Below, piece after piece: positions 18,736 through 27,339 of a DNA stretch of 64,000 bases. Origin of the DNA: CAVZYN01 sp963779515 (lineage in GTDB: Bacteria > Pseudomonadota > Alphaproteobacteria > Rhizobiales > Hyphomicrobiaceae). The notes under the pieces were generated by a model. It ran no database searches. It saw only the letters and a program-made list of their open reading frames with translations, and was not told where the DNA came from. The stretch is from the NCBI GenBank assembly GCA_963779515.1, contig CAVZYN010000002.1, positions 248,001-312,000 on the forward strand, given 5' to 3'. How positions within the stretch are numbered: the first letter of the stretch is position 1; every line of letters begins with the position of its first letter. Position numbers and translations under genes: made by a program.

Positions 18736-20075
18736 TGAACGTCGATTGGAACCATCTGCCGCGCGGCAAGGCCCAAATCCGCACGAGTGCTGGAGACTTC
18801 CCGCAGATCGATGATGCCGTGGTACCGGAGCGCGCGCTTGCGCACCTGCAGGAGAGCGGCATATTCGAAACGACGCCGTCGTCGTGCCGGGTTCTCAATG
18901 TCTGGTACATGCCGAATAAGTCGCTCTATGTCGTCTACGAGATCGCGTTTGCGCGCGCATCGACTGCGATACTGACGGTTCGGTTTGTGCGTGACGACGA
19001 GGCAGATCAGGCTCGACGCCAATCTGCAGGGGCATTTCTTGAGCTCCGCGCCTGGAATGCGATCGCTTGGTTGTTTCCGTCCGATCCACGGCGGGAGGAG
19101 TTTGCGCTGCTCACCGATATCGCGGCGGCCGGCGCATTGCTTGCAAACGCGCCAGCCAGCCAAACTATCACAGCGCTGGCGCGCTGGCAGCTCTTGAGCT
19201 ACCTGCCGGGCGAGCGGTGTGCTCTCGGCTATGGTGGTGCCGACGGCCCGCTGACGGTCGTTGGGAAGGCCCAGAAGCATGCAGTCGAGACGCATCGCCA
19301 GCTCTCGAAACTCTGGCGCAATCCTGACCGCGGGTTCGATATGGCGGAGCCTCTTGCCGCGAACGGCGCTCTTGGCGCCCGGTGGGAGCGTTTCGTGCCC
19401 GGAACACGGATCGACAAGATCGATGACGCGAGCCTACTGCAAGAGAGTGTTAAGCGTGCCATGGAAGGGCTCGCCAACTTGCACAGGCTTCAGATCGACG
19501 ACCTGCCAATGCGTGGCATGGGCGACGTGCATCGGCGTGTCACGACCAAGGTGGCATGCCGCGTTCGATCTGCGCTGCCAGGATTGGGGCTCGAGGCGGA
19601 TGCATTTTGCCAGAAGCTCACAGATGCGATGCACCAGCAGCCGTCACGAAAGATTGCGACCCTGCATGGCGATTTCCATACCGCCAATATTCTCTTCGAC
19701 GGCACACGTCCTTGCTTTATCGACCTCGACGAGCTGGCGCAGGGAGATCCGGCCTATGATATAGCGTTGTTTGCGACGCGCTTGCTCCTCACGGGATTGC
19801 AAATGCCGAACCGGATGGTTGCGTTCGCCAGCCTGGCTGAAGCTATGCCCCAAATTTATCGCAGCACAGGCGGGGAGCGGATTCCGGAGCACGTATACGC
19901 TTGGTACGTCGCCGCGCTTCTTGTTGGACGGCAAGTCAAGACTTGCATTCGCCACTACGCACCACGGCTCGAAGAAACATCGCGCGTTCTGATGGATTGG
20001 GCCAACAAGACGCTCGATCATGGCGCTTTCGATGCCGGGTTCATCACCCAATCGAGCCGGCACGATGGTGGATGA
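18732..20075 (+). CDS. APH-fold phosphotransferase 2 of the glycan locus
   Basis: A 447-residue protein. A divergent N-terminal domain of about 200 residues precedes an APH-like catalytic domain with HGDFHTANILF (about residues 312-322, canonical Asn) and FIDLDELAQGDPAYDIALF (from about 329). It has the full metal-binding set, unlike the other three kinases of the locus. Starts at ATG 18732, overlapping the glycosyltransferase stop, and overlaps the next gene by 11 bases. It probably phosphorylates a sugar or glycan intermediate. The substrate cannot be read from the sequence. Confidence 0.8.
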   Translation: MMNVDWNHLPRGKAQIRTSAGDFPQIDDAVVPERALAHLQESGIFETTPSSCRVLNVWYMPNKSLYVVYEIAFARASTAILTVRFVRDDEADQARRQSAGAFLELRAWNAIAWLFPSDPRREEFALLTDIAAAGALLANAPASQTITALARWQLLSYLPGERCALGYGGADGPLTVVGKAQKHAVETHRQLSKLWRNPDRGFDMAEPLAANGALGARWERFVPGTRIDKIDDASLLQESVKRAMEGLANLHRLQIDDLPMRGMGDVHRRVTTKVACRVRSALPGLGLEADAFCQKLTDAMHQQPSRKIATLHGDFHTANILFDGTRPCFIDLDELAQGDPAYDIALFATRLLLTGLQMPNRMVAFASLAEAMPQIYRSTGGERIPEHVYAWYVAALLVGRQVKTCIRHYAPRLEETSRVLMDWANKTLDHGAFDAGFITQSSRHDGG

Positions 20076-22170
20076 AGCTCGACAGAATCCGGAGGGCAGC
20101 GTTTTTGCAGATGCGTTTGCGCAGCTCGACGACGCAAAGTTCTCCCGCCACTTTTTGCACGAAAAGGTGGTCCGTCATCTGCATCTCCCACCGGCGACAA
20201 TGGCCCAGATTGCCAATGCCGATGCCATCATCGGCGACCAGTTCACGTACATCGGCGAGGCGCACGCGTTGCCACGGGATACCTCATGGAAGCACAATCC
20301 GAGCCGGGATAAGGAGTGGCAGATTGCGCATCACAAGTTCTATTTTGGCGTCGATCTGATTCAGGCCTATGCCGCGACAGGTCATGCCACCTATCTGCAG
20401 CGCTGGATCGAGCTGACAGCTTCGTGGCTCGACGAGATGGGCACCGGTTTTATTGCCGCCAGTGATGCCCAGGTCGAAGCCAAGCGAGTCGAGAGTTGGA
20501 TTACAGCCTATGTGCTGCTGCTCAAGCTGGAACGGCCGAAACTCATACCTGCTGGTTTGCTTCGCCGCTGGCTTGGACGCATTGCGGAGGAGGCGCACTA
20601 CATTACTCAGAACCTGAAGCCGTCCCGCAATCACCGAACATTCCAGCTTTATGCGATGTTTCTTGCAGGTGTCGTGTTTCCCGAGTTCCGCTGGGCCCAG
20701 CCCTTTGTAGCTGAAGCTCGCAGCAAGCTCTGCGAGAACCTGCTGAACGATTTTGCACCGGGCGGCGTTCATATCGAAAGATCGACGCACTACCACAACA
20801 TTACTCTGGAGACGGCGTTGTCGTTTGTGGAACTGGCGCGACTTAACAAGATCGATGCGCCGCCGGAGCTCTGCGAACGCCTCTATTCGGCCCTCCTGTT
20901 CGCTGCCTATGCCCAACTTCCGGACGGCGAGATCCCGCTGATCAACGATTCTGATACGCTCGACCACTCGGGCATGTTCGAAGCCGGATTCCGCCTGTTC
21001 CGCGATCCGGCACTTCAATGGGTTTCAAGCCGCGGAGCCCAGGGTGCGCCATTGCCAACGCCGTCACGTGATTTCGACGGCTATCTGATCCTCAGCGACA
21101 GCTGGGGCCAGGATCCCGCGAGCTTCGCACGCCGCCAACACGTGTTTTTCGATCGCGCTCCGCTCGGCGCGGGCAGCCACAGCCACTACGACCTCCTCAG
21201 TCTCTGCTGGTTTGCCAACGGCCACCCAATCCTGGTCGATCCGGGGCGCTTCACTTATGATCCGGAACCGGACAGCGCGGGAATTGATTGGCGAGGGGCG
21301 TTCAAGAGCACGGCCTTTCACAACACTGTCGAAATCGATGGCAAGGATCAGACACGCTACCGCTCAAAGTCCAAGACGCCGCCGCCGGGAGTTGCGCGTT
21401 ACGACAAGTCCCGGCATACGGCAAATCATGGTCCGGACGTCGAGATCCGCGGTGCTGCGCACCATATCGGCGACTATGGCGATTGGGCGATGGCAACGGC
21501 GGCGAGCCACGAGTATCGGCCGCTGCACACCCGCGCTGTCGTTTTCCTGCGGCGGCAATACCTCGTCGCTTTCGACCACATCGATACGGTTGACGGCGAA
21601 GAGCATGCTGCCGTCTTGCGGTTTCATTTGGCTGCCCGCTGGCAGCGCCGTGTGCAATTCTCAGCCACGAGCCGATGGGCCATCGCACGCACGGACGACT
21701 GGGATATTCACACAGCAATGTCCGGCCAAGGCGAGGCCGAGATGCAGGACGGTTGGGTCTCGACGTCCTATGGCGTGAAGACTTCCGCACCGGTCTTGAC
21801 CTTTACGCAGCGAAGCAAGCGACCGATGACGTTTTGCTCGCTTTTGTTTCCATCGAACACCGTATCGAAGGTCAGGGCGTTTGCGCCTTTTCAATCGGAT
21901 GCGTCATCCGGCGTCGCTGCCTATCGAGCCGAGATCGAATTCGGCGGCGACGTCCACGTCGACACATTCGTTTTCGGCCATGGTCAAGCCGGCATCCATC
22001 ATGACGGCAACATGCGTTTCGAGGGCCGCCTTCTCGCGTATCGGCAAGACCAAAGCGGCGGCCTAACCTACCTCCACGCAGCAGGGCCATGCCGGCTCAA
22101 GCTGCCTGGCGACGAGCACGCGGTGGATCGTGCAGGCCACATCGAATGGACGGCGCCGCACAAGGCCTGA
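20065..22170 (+). CDS. Heparinase II/III-family polysaccharide lyase-like protein
   Basis: A 701-residue protein with the two-part layout of heparinase II/III (PL12/15/17-like): an alpha/alpha-toroid over the first about 330 residues, then a beta-sandwich. The family block GAGSHSHYDLLSL...NGHPILVDPG (from about residue 368), FHNTVEIDGKDQTRY and the later FDHIDTV are present. No signal peptide is evident, so it may act in the cytoplasm or be exported by another route. Such proteins accompany polysaccharide loci and cleave uronic-acid-containing chains by beta-elimination. The start at 20065 overlaps the upstream kinase by 11 bases, and the gene stops 6 bases from a convergent ABC exporter gene. 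Confidence 0.85.
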   Translation: MVDEARQNPEGSVFADAFAQLDDAKFSRHFLHEKVVRHLHLPPATMAQIANADAIIGDQFTYIGEAHALPRDTSWKHNPSRDKEWQIAHHKFYFGVDLIQAYAATGHATYLQRWIELTASWLDEMGTGFIAASDAQVEAKRVESWITAYVLLLKLERPKLIPAGLLRRWLGRIAEEAHYITQNLKPSRNHRTFQLYAMFLAGVVFPEFRWAQPFVAEARSKLCENLLNDFAPGGVHIERSTHYHNITLETALSFVELARLNKIDAPPELCERLYSALLFAAYAQLPDGEIPLINDSDTLDHSGMFEAGFRLFRDPALQWVSSRGAQGAPLPTPSRDFDGYLILSDSWGQDPASFARRQHVFFDRAPLGAGSHSHYDLLSLCWFANGHPILVDPGRFTYDPEPDSAGIDWRGAFKSTAFHNTVEIDGKDQTRYRSKSKTPPPGVARYDKSRHTANHGPDVEIRGAAHHIGDYGDWAMATAASHEYRPLHTRAVVFLRRQYLVAFDHIDTVDGEEHAAVLRFHLAARWQRRVQFSATSRWAIARTDDWDIHTAMSGQGEAEMQDGWVSTSYGVKTSAPVLTFTQRSKRPMTFCSLLFPSNTVSKVRAFAPFQSDASSGVAAYRAEIEFGGDVHVDTFVFGHGQAGIHHDGNMRFEGRLLAYRQDQSGGLTYLHAAGPCRLKLPGDEHAVDRAGHIEWTAPHKA

Positions 22171-22176
22171 CGCATG

Positions 22177-23970
22177 TCACGCTGAAACGGGTGTCGCGAT
22201 CTGGAACAGCTCGCAATAGTAGCCACCCAGGCGCACCAGCTCATCGTGCGTGCCGCGCTCGACGATCCGGCCCTTTCGCAGCACGATAATCTCGTCGGCG
22301 TCCTGCACCGTTTGCAAGTGATGAGCGATGAGGAGGGTCGTCGTGCCGCCATGCATGGTGCGCATCGCCTTGCGGATCTGCAATTCCAACTCCGCATCGA
22401 TCGCTGACGTCGGCTCATCCATGATCAAGATCCGCGGCCGCTTGATCAAGGCACGCGCCAAGCACAACCGCTGGCGTTGACCACCGGACAGCGTCGCACC
22501 GTCCTCACCTAGGATCTCGTCGTAGCCATTGGGTAGCTGCTGAATAAGTTCGTGCGCCCCGACCGCGCGCGCGGCGGTCTCGATCTCGGCATCCGTTGCG
22601 TCAGGTTTGCCGTAGGCGATGTTCTCGCGAATGGATGTGCCGAACAGCAACAACTCTTGCAGCACAATGCCGATGTTCTGGCGCAGCGCTTGGCGGCGAT
22701 AACGGGAGACGTCGATGCCGTCGATGGTAACGCGGCCCGCCGATGGGTCATAGAATCGCATGATGAGATTTGCGATCGTCGACTTTCCCGCACCCGACGC
22801 ACCGACCAACGCTACCCGCCGCCCTGCGGGAATCGCGAACGAAACATCGTGGAGCGCGGTCCTTCCAACGTCGTACCCGAACGAGACATTTTCGAAGACG
22901 ATGTTGCCCGTGAGAGAGGATGCATCGATGGCATCGGGTGCATCGCGGATTTCGGGCTCTGTATCAAGGATCGCACGGATGCGCTCGGCGCTGGCACCGG
23001 CCTTGGTCATGCGGGCGGAGAGGCGCGCCATGACGCGGACGGGTTTATAGAGATTGACGATATAGGCGGAGAATACCAGGAGATCACCCGGCGACATCTG
23101 CGCGGAGAGTACGAGGGTGCCGCCGAAGATCAAGACGAAGGCGGTTCCGCAGGCGCGCACAATCTCGACCAAGCGTGCAACCGTCGCTTCGATGCGGGCG
23201 GTGCGAATACTTTCTTCCTTGGATTGCGCGCTCTGGCTCGCGAAGCGCGCGCTCTCATAGTGCTCACGCCCAAATGCCTGCACCAACGGAACAGCACTCA
23301 AGACCTCACTGAGACGGGCAGCAAGCTCACTCTCTTCGCGGCGCTGACGGCGCGCCGATTTCCGAATTCGAGCCAGCAGCACGTAGAGCAGGACGAATAA
23401 GACCGGAAATGTTGCAATTACGAGAAGGCCGAGCCTCCAGTTCAGCATCAGCATTACGGCACACATTCCGGAAACGGTTAGAATGTGGGTCGCAAATGCG
23501 AGCACGTAGTCCGAATAAACGTCTTTTAGCGTATTGGTGTCGGCCACCATTCTGTTCAAGATCTCGCCCTTGCGCGACCGGCTGTGAAATGCAAGCGACA
23601 GTCCTTGGAGATGATCGAAGAGGGCGGTGCGGAGGCGAAAGATGATTTCGAAGCCGATGCGTGAGGTGATGAGCAGCTGGCTGTAGGCAAATGTCGCGGA
23701 GAGCAACGCGAGAAGCACGAGTGACGATGCGATGATTGCCAACGAGGCAGGATTTTTGTGGGTGATCCACGGCGACAGGAATGCGATCGAATCCGGCAAG
23801 GGCCGATCAAACAGCACATGATCGAAGATTAGCTTGAGTGGCCACGGCGTCGCCAATGCGATGAGCGTCGAGCCGATAACGCAAATTGCGGCGACGGCGA
23901 TCTGACGCCACGACTGCTTCAGACAGCTGCGAATGATCGCGTTGAAGCGTGATCTCTCTTTTTTTCTCAT
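22177..23970 (-). CDS. ABC exporter, fused membrane and ATPase domains (MsbA-like)
   Basis: A half-transporter of about 597 residues that should work as a homodimer. Six helices make up the first about 320 residues (ABC_membrane type), followed by a nucleotide-binding domain with Walker A GASGAGKST, LSGGQRQRLCLARAL and ILIMDEPTSAID, and the switch histidine in LLIAHHLQTV. This class moves lipids, lipid-linked sugars, glucans (as NdvA) or drugs outward. It is the only minus-strand gene in the locus. It diverges from the GT28-kinase fusion, sharing the GTCA-repeat promoter region. ATG 23970 is preferred; GTG 24009 is an alternative, and neither has a clear ribosome site. Confidence 0.87.
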   Translation of the reverse strand: MRKKERSRFNAIIRSCLKQSWRQIAVAAICVIGSTLIALATPWPLKLIFDHVLFDRPLPDSIAFLSPWITHKNPASLAIIASSLVLLALLSATFAYSQLLITSRIGFEIIFRLRTALFDHLQGLSLAFHSRSRKGEILNRMVADTNTLKDVYSDYVLAFATHILTVSGMCAVMLMLNWRLGLLVIATFPVLFVLLYVLLARIRKSARRQRREESELAARLSEVLSAVPLVQAFGREHYESARFASQSAQSKEESIRTARIEATVARLVEIVRACGTAFVLIFGGTLVLSAQMSPGDLLVFSAYIVNLYKPVRVMARLSARMTKAGASAERIRAILDTEPEIRDAPDAIDASSLTGNIVFENVSFGYDVGRTALHDVSFAIPAGRRVALVGASGAGKSTIANLIMRFYDPSAGRVTIDGIDVSRYRRQALRQNIGIVLQELLLFGTSIRENIAYGKPDATDAEIETAARAVGAHELIQQLPNGYDEILGEDGATLSGGQRQRLCLARALIKRPRILIMDEPTSAIDAELELQIRKAMRTMHGGTTTLLIAHHLQTVQDADEIIVLRKGRIVERGTHDELVRLGGYYCELFQIATPVSA

Positions 23971-24018
23971 GCGTTCGTTATGACGCAGCGCCAGTGCCAA
24001 TTCAACCACCCGAAAACA

Positions 24019-24094
24019 ATGTCAGCGAACCGTCAGGTTCGCGGAAAAAAATCGTCAGTTATCCGTCATGTTGGTTGTGACAGTTTCGTGACGA
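24019..24094. promoter_or_regulatory. Tandem Pho-box-like half-sites at 11-bp spacing
   Basis: Between the divergent exporter and fusion genes, GTCA cores begin at 24021, 24032, 24054 and 24065, giving spacings of 11, 22 and 11 bases. As heptamers they read ATGTCAG/CCGTCAG (24019-24036) and TCGTCAG/CCGTCAT (24052-24069). On the minus strand, CTGTCAC (24083-24077) and TCGTCAC (24094-24088) form a third pair, also at 11 bases. The PhoB consensus is two CTGTCAT heptamers at 11-base spacing, and single heptamers here match 4 to 6 of 7. PhoB or another OmpR-family regulator is the inferred binder. Confidence 0.55.
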
Positions 24095-24151
24095 TCAGTG
24101 CGGGACCATTTTTGGCGACATGACGATTCCTTCAACCTTGTGCGTGATTGC

Positions 24152-26092
24152 ATGTTAACTTCATCTGCCTTGATCAAGTTCTGCGCGACGGGAAAATCGG
24201 GGCTCGGGCATTTGCGCCGATCGACCAATATTGCCGCGGCGATCCGCGCGACAGCGCCGGAACAGAAGCTCGCGCTGGTCACCAACGCTCCGGTTGCTGG
24301 ATTGTCGCCGTCCGAGTTGGCGCTCTTCGATGAGATCGTTTGCGTGTCGCGCGAGGCTATGGCGGGTGTGCTCTCCGAGATGGAGACCGGGCCCGTCGTC
24401 ATCGACACTGCAGCGATCGAAGATGTTGGGTTCTTGCCGGACCCCTTGTGCTTGGTCCTGCGCGAGACGGCAGCCGAAAAGCTCTCTGACTTTCGACTTT
24501 TCAACGGGCGAATGTGGGATCGCGTGATCGTGCCATCGCCGCTGGCGCACTGGTTGCCACCGGCGCAGGAGATTGGCGCGACGGACATTGTTCACGCCGG
24601 CTGGATCTATCGCGCGCCGGCAAGCGGCACCACTCCCGTACTGCCGTCGCGACAAGATGTGCCACGCATACTGGTTGCGACCGGTGGTGGGGGGACGCGC
24701 GCGACGGCAGCGACTTTGAGACGCGAAATCGATGCAGTCATCGCTGCATTCAGGGCGACTGGAATAGAGGCTGACATCTTGCAAGTCGCTGGCCCGCGGC
24801 TGGCCGCCGAAGGCCACCTTGCCGGCGCCAGCGCGAGGATCGACGTCGGCGCCCGGCTGAACGAGGCCTTTGCCGAGGCCGACGCGGTCATCACGACCGT
24901 CGGATACAATTCAGTGTTGGAACTCGCGCGCTTGACGACGCCAGCGCTGCTGGTGCCGATTTCGCGGACATATGACGATCAGAGTGCACGGGCGGAGGCG
25001 TGGGGGCATCGGCTCGGCCTCGCGCACCGGCCCGATGATCCTGCACGAAGTGCGTCTTGGCTGCGTGATGCTGTTGTATCAGGAGCCAGGCGCACTGCGG
25101 TCGATCTCGGACCGAGCGGCTGCAACTTGGCCGCCCAATCCATTTTGGAACTTTGCGCGCGCGCGGAAGACCCGGCAGCGGTCTGGCGCTTTCGCAAGCC
25201 GCGCGCCGACGGGAGCTTAGAGCAGACCAAGGCGGTCGCGTCCCGCGCCAGCATCCTCTTTCGTGCCGGCGTGCCAACACTGCCGGCCCGCGTTTCAGGC
25301 GATGGCAGCGGCATCGACATGCTCGCCATCGAAGGCGAGACACTGCGACAGCGCTGGCGCAAGCTGGATGCCCCCTTCAACGAACCGCAGGATCTCGCCG
25401 GGCTATTGGTCGCTGAACGATCATGGATCGACTCCCTCGTTTCGTTGCACAACGCCGGCAATCTCCCCGATGCGGGGGCTCTTGGTCTTGCGCCGCTCGC
25501 GCCATTGGCAAAAGTGCATAAGCGCCTCGACCGCGAGCCGGCAACGGCCGGCAACCTGACTGACGAAGCGCTCAACAGCATCCGCCAGGCCGCAGCAGCA
25601 ACGACCCTTGCCATAGCGGCTCGCGGCGCATTTCGTTCAGACGCAATCGTGCACGGCGATCTCCATGCCGGGCAAGTATTGCTGCCGGCCGACAGCAGTA
25701 ACGCCTTGATCATCGACCTCGATGACCTGGCCCTTGGGCCGGTGGAGTTCGATCTCGCCAATTTCGTCGCCAATATCGTCACGAGCAGCGGGCTCTACAC
25801 CGGGCCGGCAGATCGAGGCTTTGCCGTCCTATCAGCAGCAATATCGGACGCCTATGCCAACGCGGGCGGCCGGCGTCCTGACGCTGCGCTCATGCGCATT
25901 TTCGGTGCCGCTTCCTTGCTCAGACGGGCCTTAAAGCTGGCGGCCGTAGGGCGCGAATGGCCGAGCACGCCTGAGATCTGCAGCGTCATCCAAGCGCTGC
26001 TGAACGCTTCGGCCCACGCGACCGCCCAATATCCGCACTCGACACGGGTCGCGAACGGCTCAGCGACAGCCCAACAAGCTCCAGGATGCTGA
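24152..26092 (+). CDS. GT28-like glycosyltransferase fused to APH-fold kinase
   Basis: A 646-residue two-domain protein. Residues 1 to about 345 form a MurG/GT28-like GT-B glycosyltransferase: GKSGLGHLRRS glycine loop near residue 13, ATGGGGTRA at the start of the donor domain, and TTVGYNSVLELA near the UDP site. Residues about 370-620 form an APH-like kinase with VHGDLHAGQVLL (about 501-512) and LIIDLDDLALGPVEFDLANF. Gln replaces the usual Asn in the HGD motif, as in maltokinases (HGD-x-HLGQ). The fusion suggests that one intermediate is both glycosylated and phosphorylated. It overlaps the next gene by 7 bases. The start ATG 24152 lacks a strong ribosome site. Confidence 0.8.
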   Translation: MLTSSALIKFCATGKSGLGHLRRSTNIAAAIRATAPEQKLALVTNAPVAGLSPSELALFDEIVCVSREAMAGVLSEMETGPVVIDTAAIEDVGFLPDPLCLVLRETAAEKLSDFRLFNGRMWDRVIVPSPLAHWLPPAQEIGATDIVHAGWIYRAPASGTTPVLPSRQDVPRILVATGGGGTRATAATLRREIDAVIAAFRATGIEADILQVAGPRLAAEGHLAGASARIDVGARLNEAFAEADAVITTVGYNSVLELARLTTPALLVPISRTYDDQSARAEAWGHRLGLAHRPDDPARSASWLRDAVVSGARRTAVDLGPSGCNLAAQSILELCARAEDPAAVWRFRKPRADGSLEQTKAVASRASILFRAGVPTLPARVSGDGSGIDMLAIEGETLRQRWRKLDAPFNEPQDLAGLLVAERSWIDSLVSLHNAGNLPDAGALGLAPLAPLAKVHKRLDREPATAGNLTDEALNSIRQAAAATTLAIAARGAFRSDAIVHGDLHAGQVLLPADSSNALIIDLDDLALGPVEFDLANFVANIVTSSGLYTGPADRGFAVLSAAISDAYANAGGRRPDAALMRIFGAASLLRRALKLAAVGREWPSTPEICSVIQALLNASAHATAQYPHSTRVANGSATAQQAPGC

Positions 26093-27339
26093 ACATGCTT
26101 CAAGACCCGACCGTCGTCATGTACTCGCCCGATGCCATCGGATTGGGACATGTGCGCAGAAATAGCTCCATCGCGTCCGAGATCATGCGCGCCGCACCCG
26201 ACGCGAACGTTGTCATGATGATCGGTAGTGCCACTGGCAACGTCTTTGAGACGCCACCCGGCATCGACAGCATTAAGCTACCGTCGGTCCAGAAGGTTGG
26301 CGCCAATAACTGGCGCGCGCGCTCGCTCAATCTCTCGACCCATTCGACGCGCCGCATTCGTGCAGGCTTGATGCGTGAAACCATCGATGCGTTACAGCCT
26401 GACCTTTTTCTCGTCGATCACCTGCCTTCGGGAATTTGGAACGAGTTGATCCCAGTGTTCGAGTTCATCCGCTCGCGCGGCCTCAAGACGCGTATTGTGC
26501 TCGGACTCCGCGATATTCTCGACGACCCGCGCCGTATCCGCGCGCGTTGGATTTCGGACGGAACCTACGACATCATTCGCGATTTTTATGATGCCATCCT
26601 TGTTTACGGAGACGACCGGATCTATCCGTCGGCCAAAGCATATGGGCTGACCGGCGATGTCTGTGTTGACGTTGCCTATGTGGGATATGTTGGCCCTGAC
26701 CGCGGCGGCAGCGCGGCGCGGCCATCGCTCGCCCCAGAATCCGTGAAGCGCGACGGTGAACGTCGAATCGTCGTCACCGCCGGCGGCGGACACGATGCCT
26801 ATCCGATGATGTCGGCGATGCTCAAAGGCTTGGCAGGGGTGCCGGCTCAGCCCGGGCTCAATGCAATCGTCGTCACCGGCCCTCTCATGGCGGAGGATGA
26901 TCGTGCAAAGTTGCGTGCCGAGGCCATTGGACTTCCGGCGACAATCGTTGCTTTCACGGACCGCATGAGGCCGCTGCTCGAATCCGCTGATCTGATCGTC
27001 ACCATGGGTGGCTATAACTCGATGCTCGAGACGGCTGCGCTCGGAAAGCCGACGATCAACATTCCGCGCTCTGGTCCGAGCCAGGAGCAATCGATCCGCG
27101 CGGAGTTGTTTGCACGGTTCGGACTGCTGACGCACGTCCCGCTCGAGAGTGCAACGCCTGGAAGGCTCACCGAGGAGATTTCGGCCGGTCTCAACCGCCG
27201 CCCAACTCCGACGATTGCATTGCCCATGAACGGAGCACAGTGCGCGGCAGAGAAACTTCTAGCCATCGCCTCGAAAGCCAATGGGCGCAAGCGGCCGCCT
27301 GTCTTCACCCGAGGATCGACACTTCATGTCGTTGCATAG
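26086..27339 (+). CDS. GT28-like glycosyltransferase (COG4671 type)
   Basis: A 417-residue predicted glycosyltransferase of the COG4671/MurG-like group. It has the N-terminal GLGHVRRNSSIA loop (about residues 19-30), VTAGGGHDAYPMM at the second domain, and MGGYNSMLETAALGKPTINI near the donor site. It is paralogous to the transferase half of the upstream fusion, sharing G-x-GH-x-RR-x-S and G-x-NS-x-LE-x-A motifs. The 7-base overlap with the fusion gene and 14-base overlap with the next gene indicate one operon. Donor and acceptor are unknown. Confidence 0.83.
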   Translation: MLNMLQDPTVVMYSPDAIGLGHVRRNSSIASEIMRAAPDANVVMMIGSATGNVFETPPGIDSIKLPSVQKVGANNWRARSLNLSTHSTRRIRAGLMRETIDALQPDLFLVDHLPSGIWNELIPVFEFIRSRGLKTRIVLGLRDILDDPRRIRARWISDGTYDIIRDFYDAILVYGDDRIYPSAKAYGLTGDVCVDVAYVGYVGPDRGGSAARPSLAPESVKRDGERRIVVTAGGGHDAYPMMSAMLKGLAGVPAQPGLNAIVVTGPLMAEDDRAKLRAEAIGLPATIVAFTDRMRPLLESADLIVTMGGYNSMLETAALGKPTINIPRSGPSQEQSIRAELFARFGLLTHVPLESATPGRLTEEISAGLNRRPTPTIALPMNGAQCAAEKLLAIASKANGRKRPPVFTRGSTLHVVA

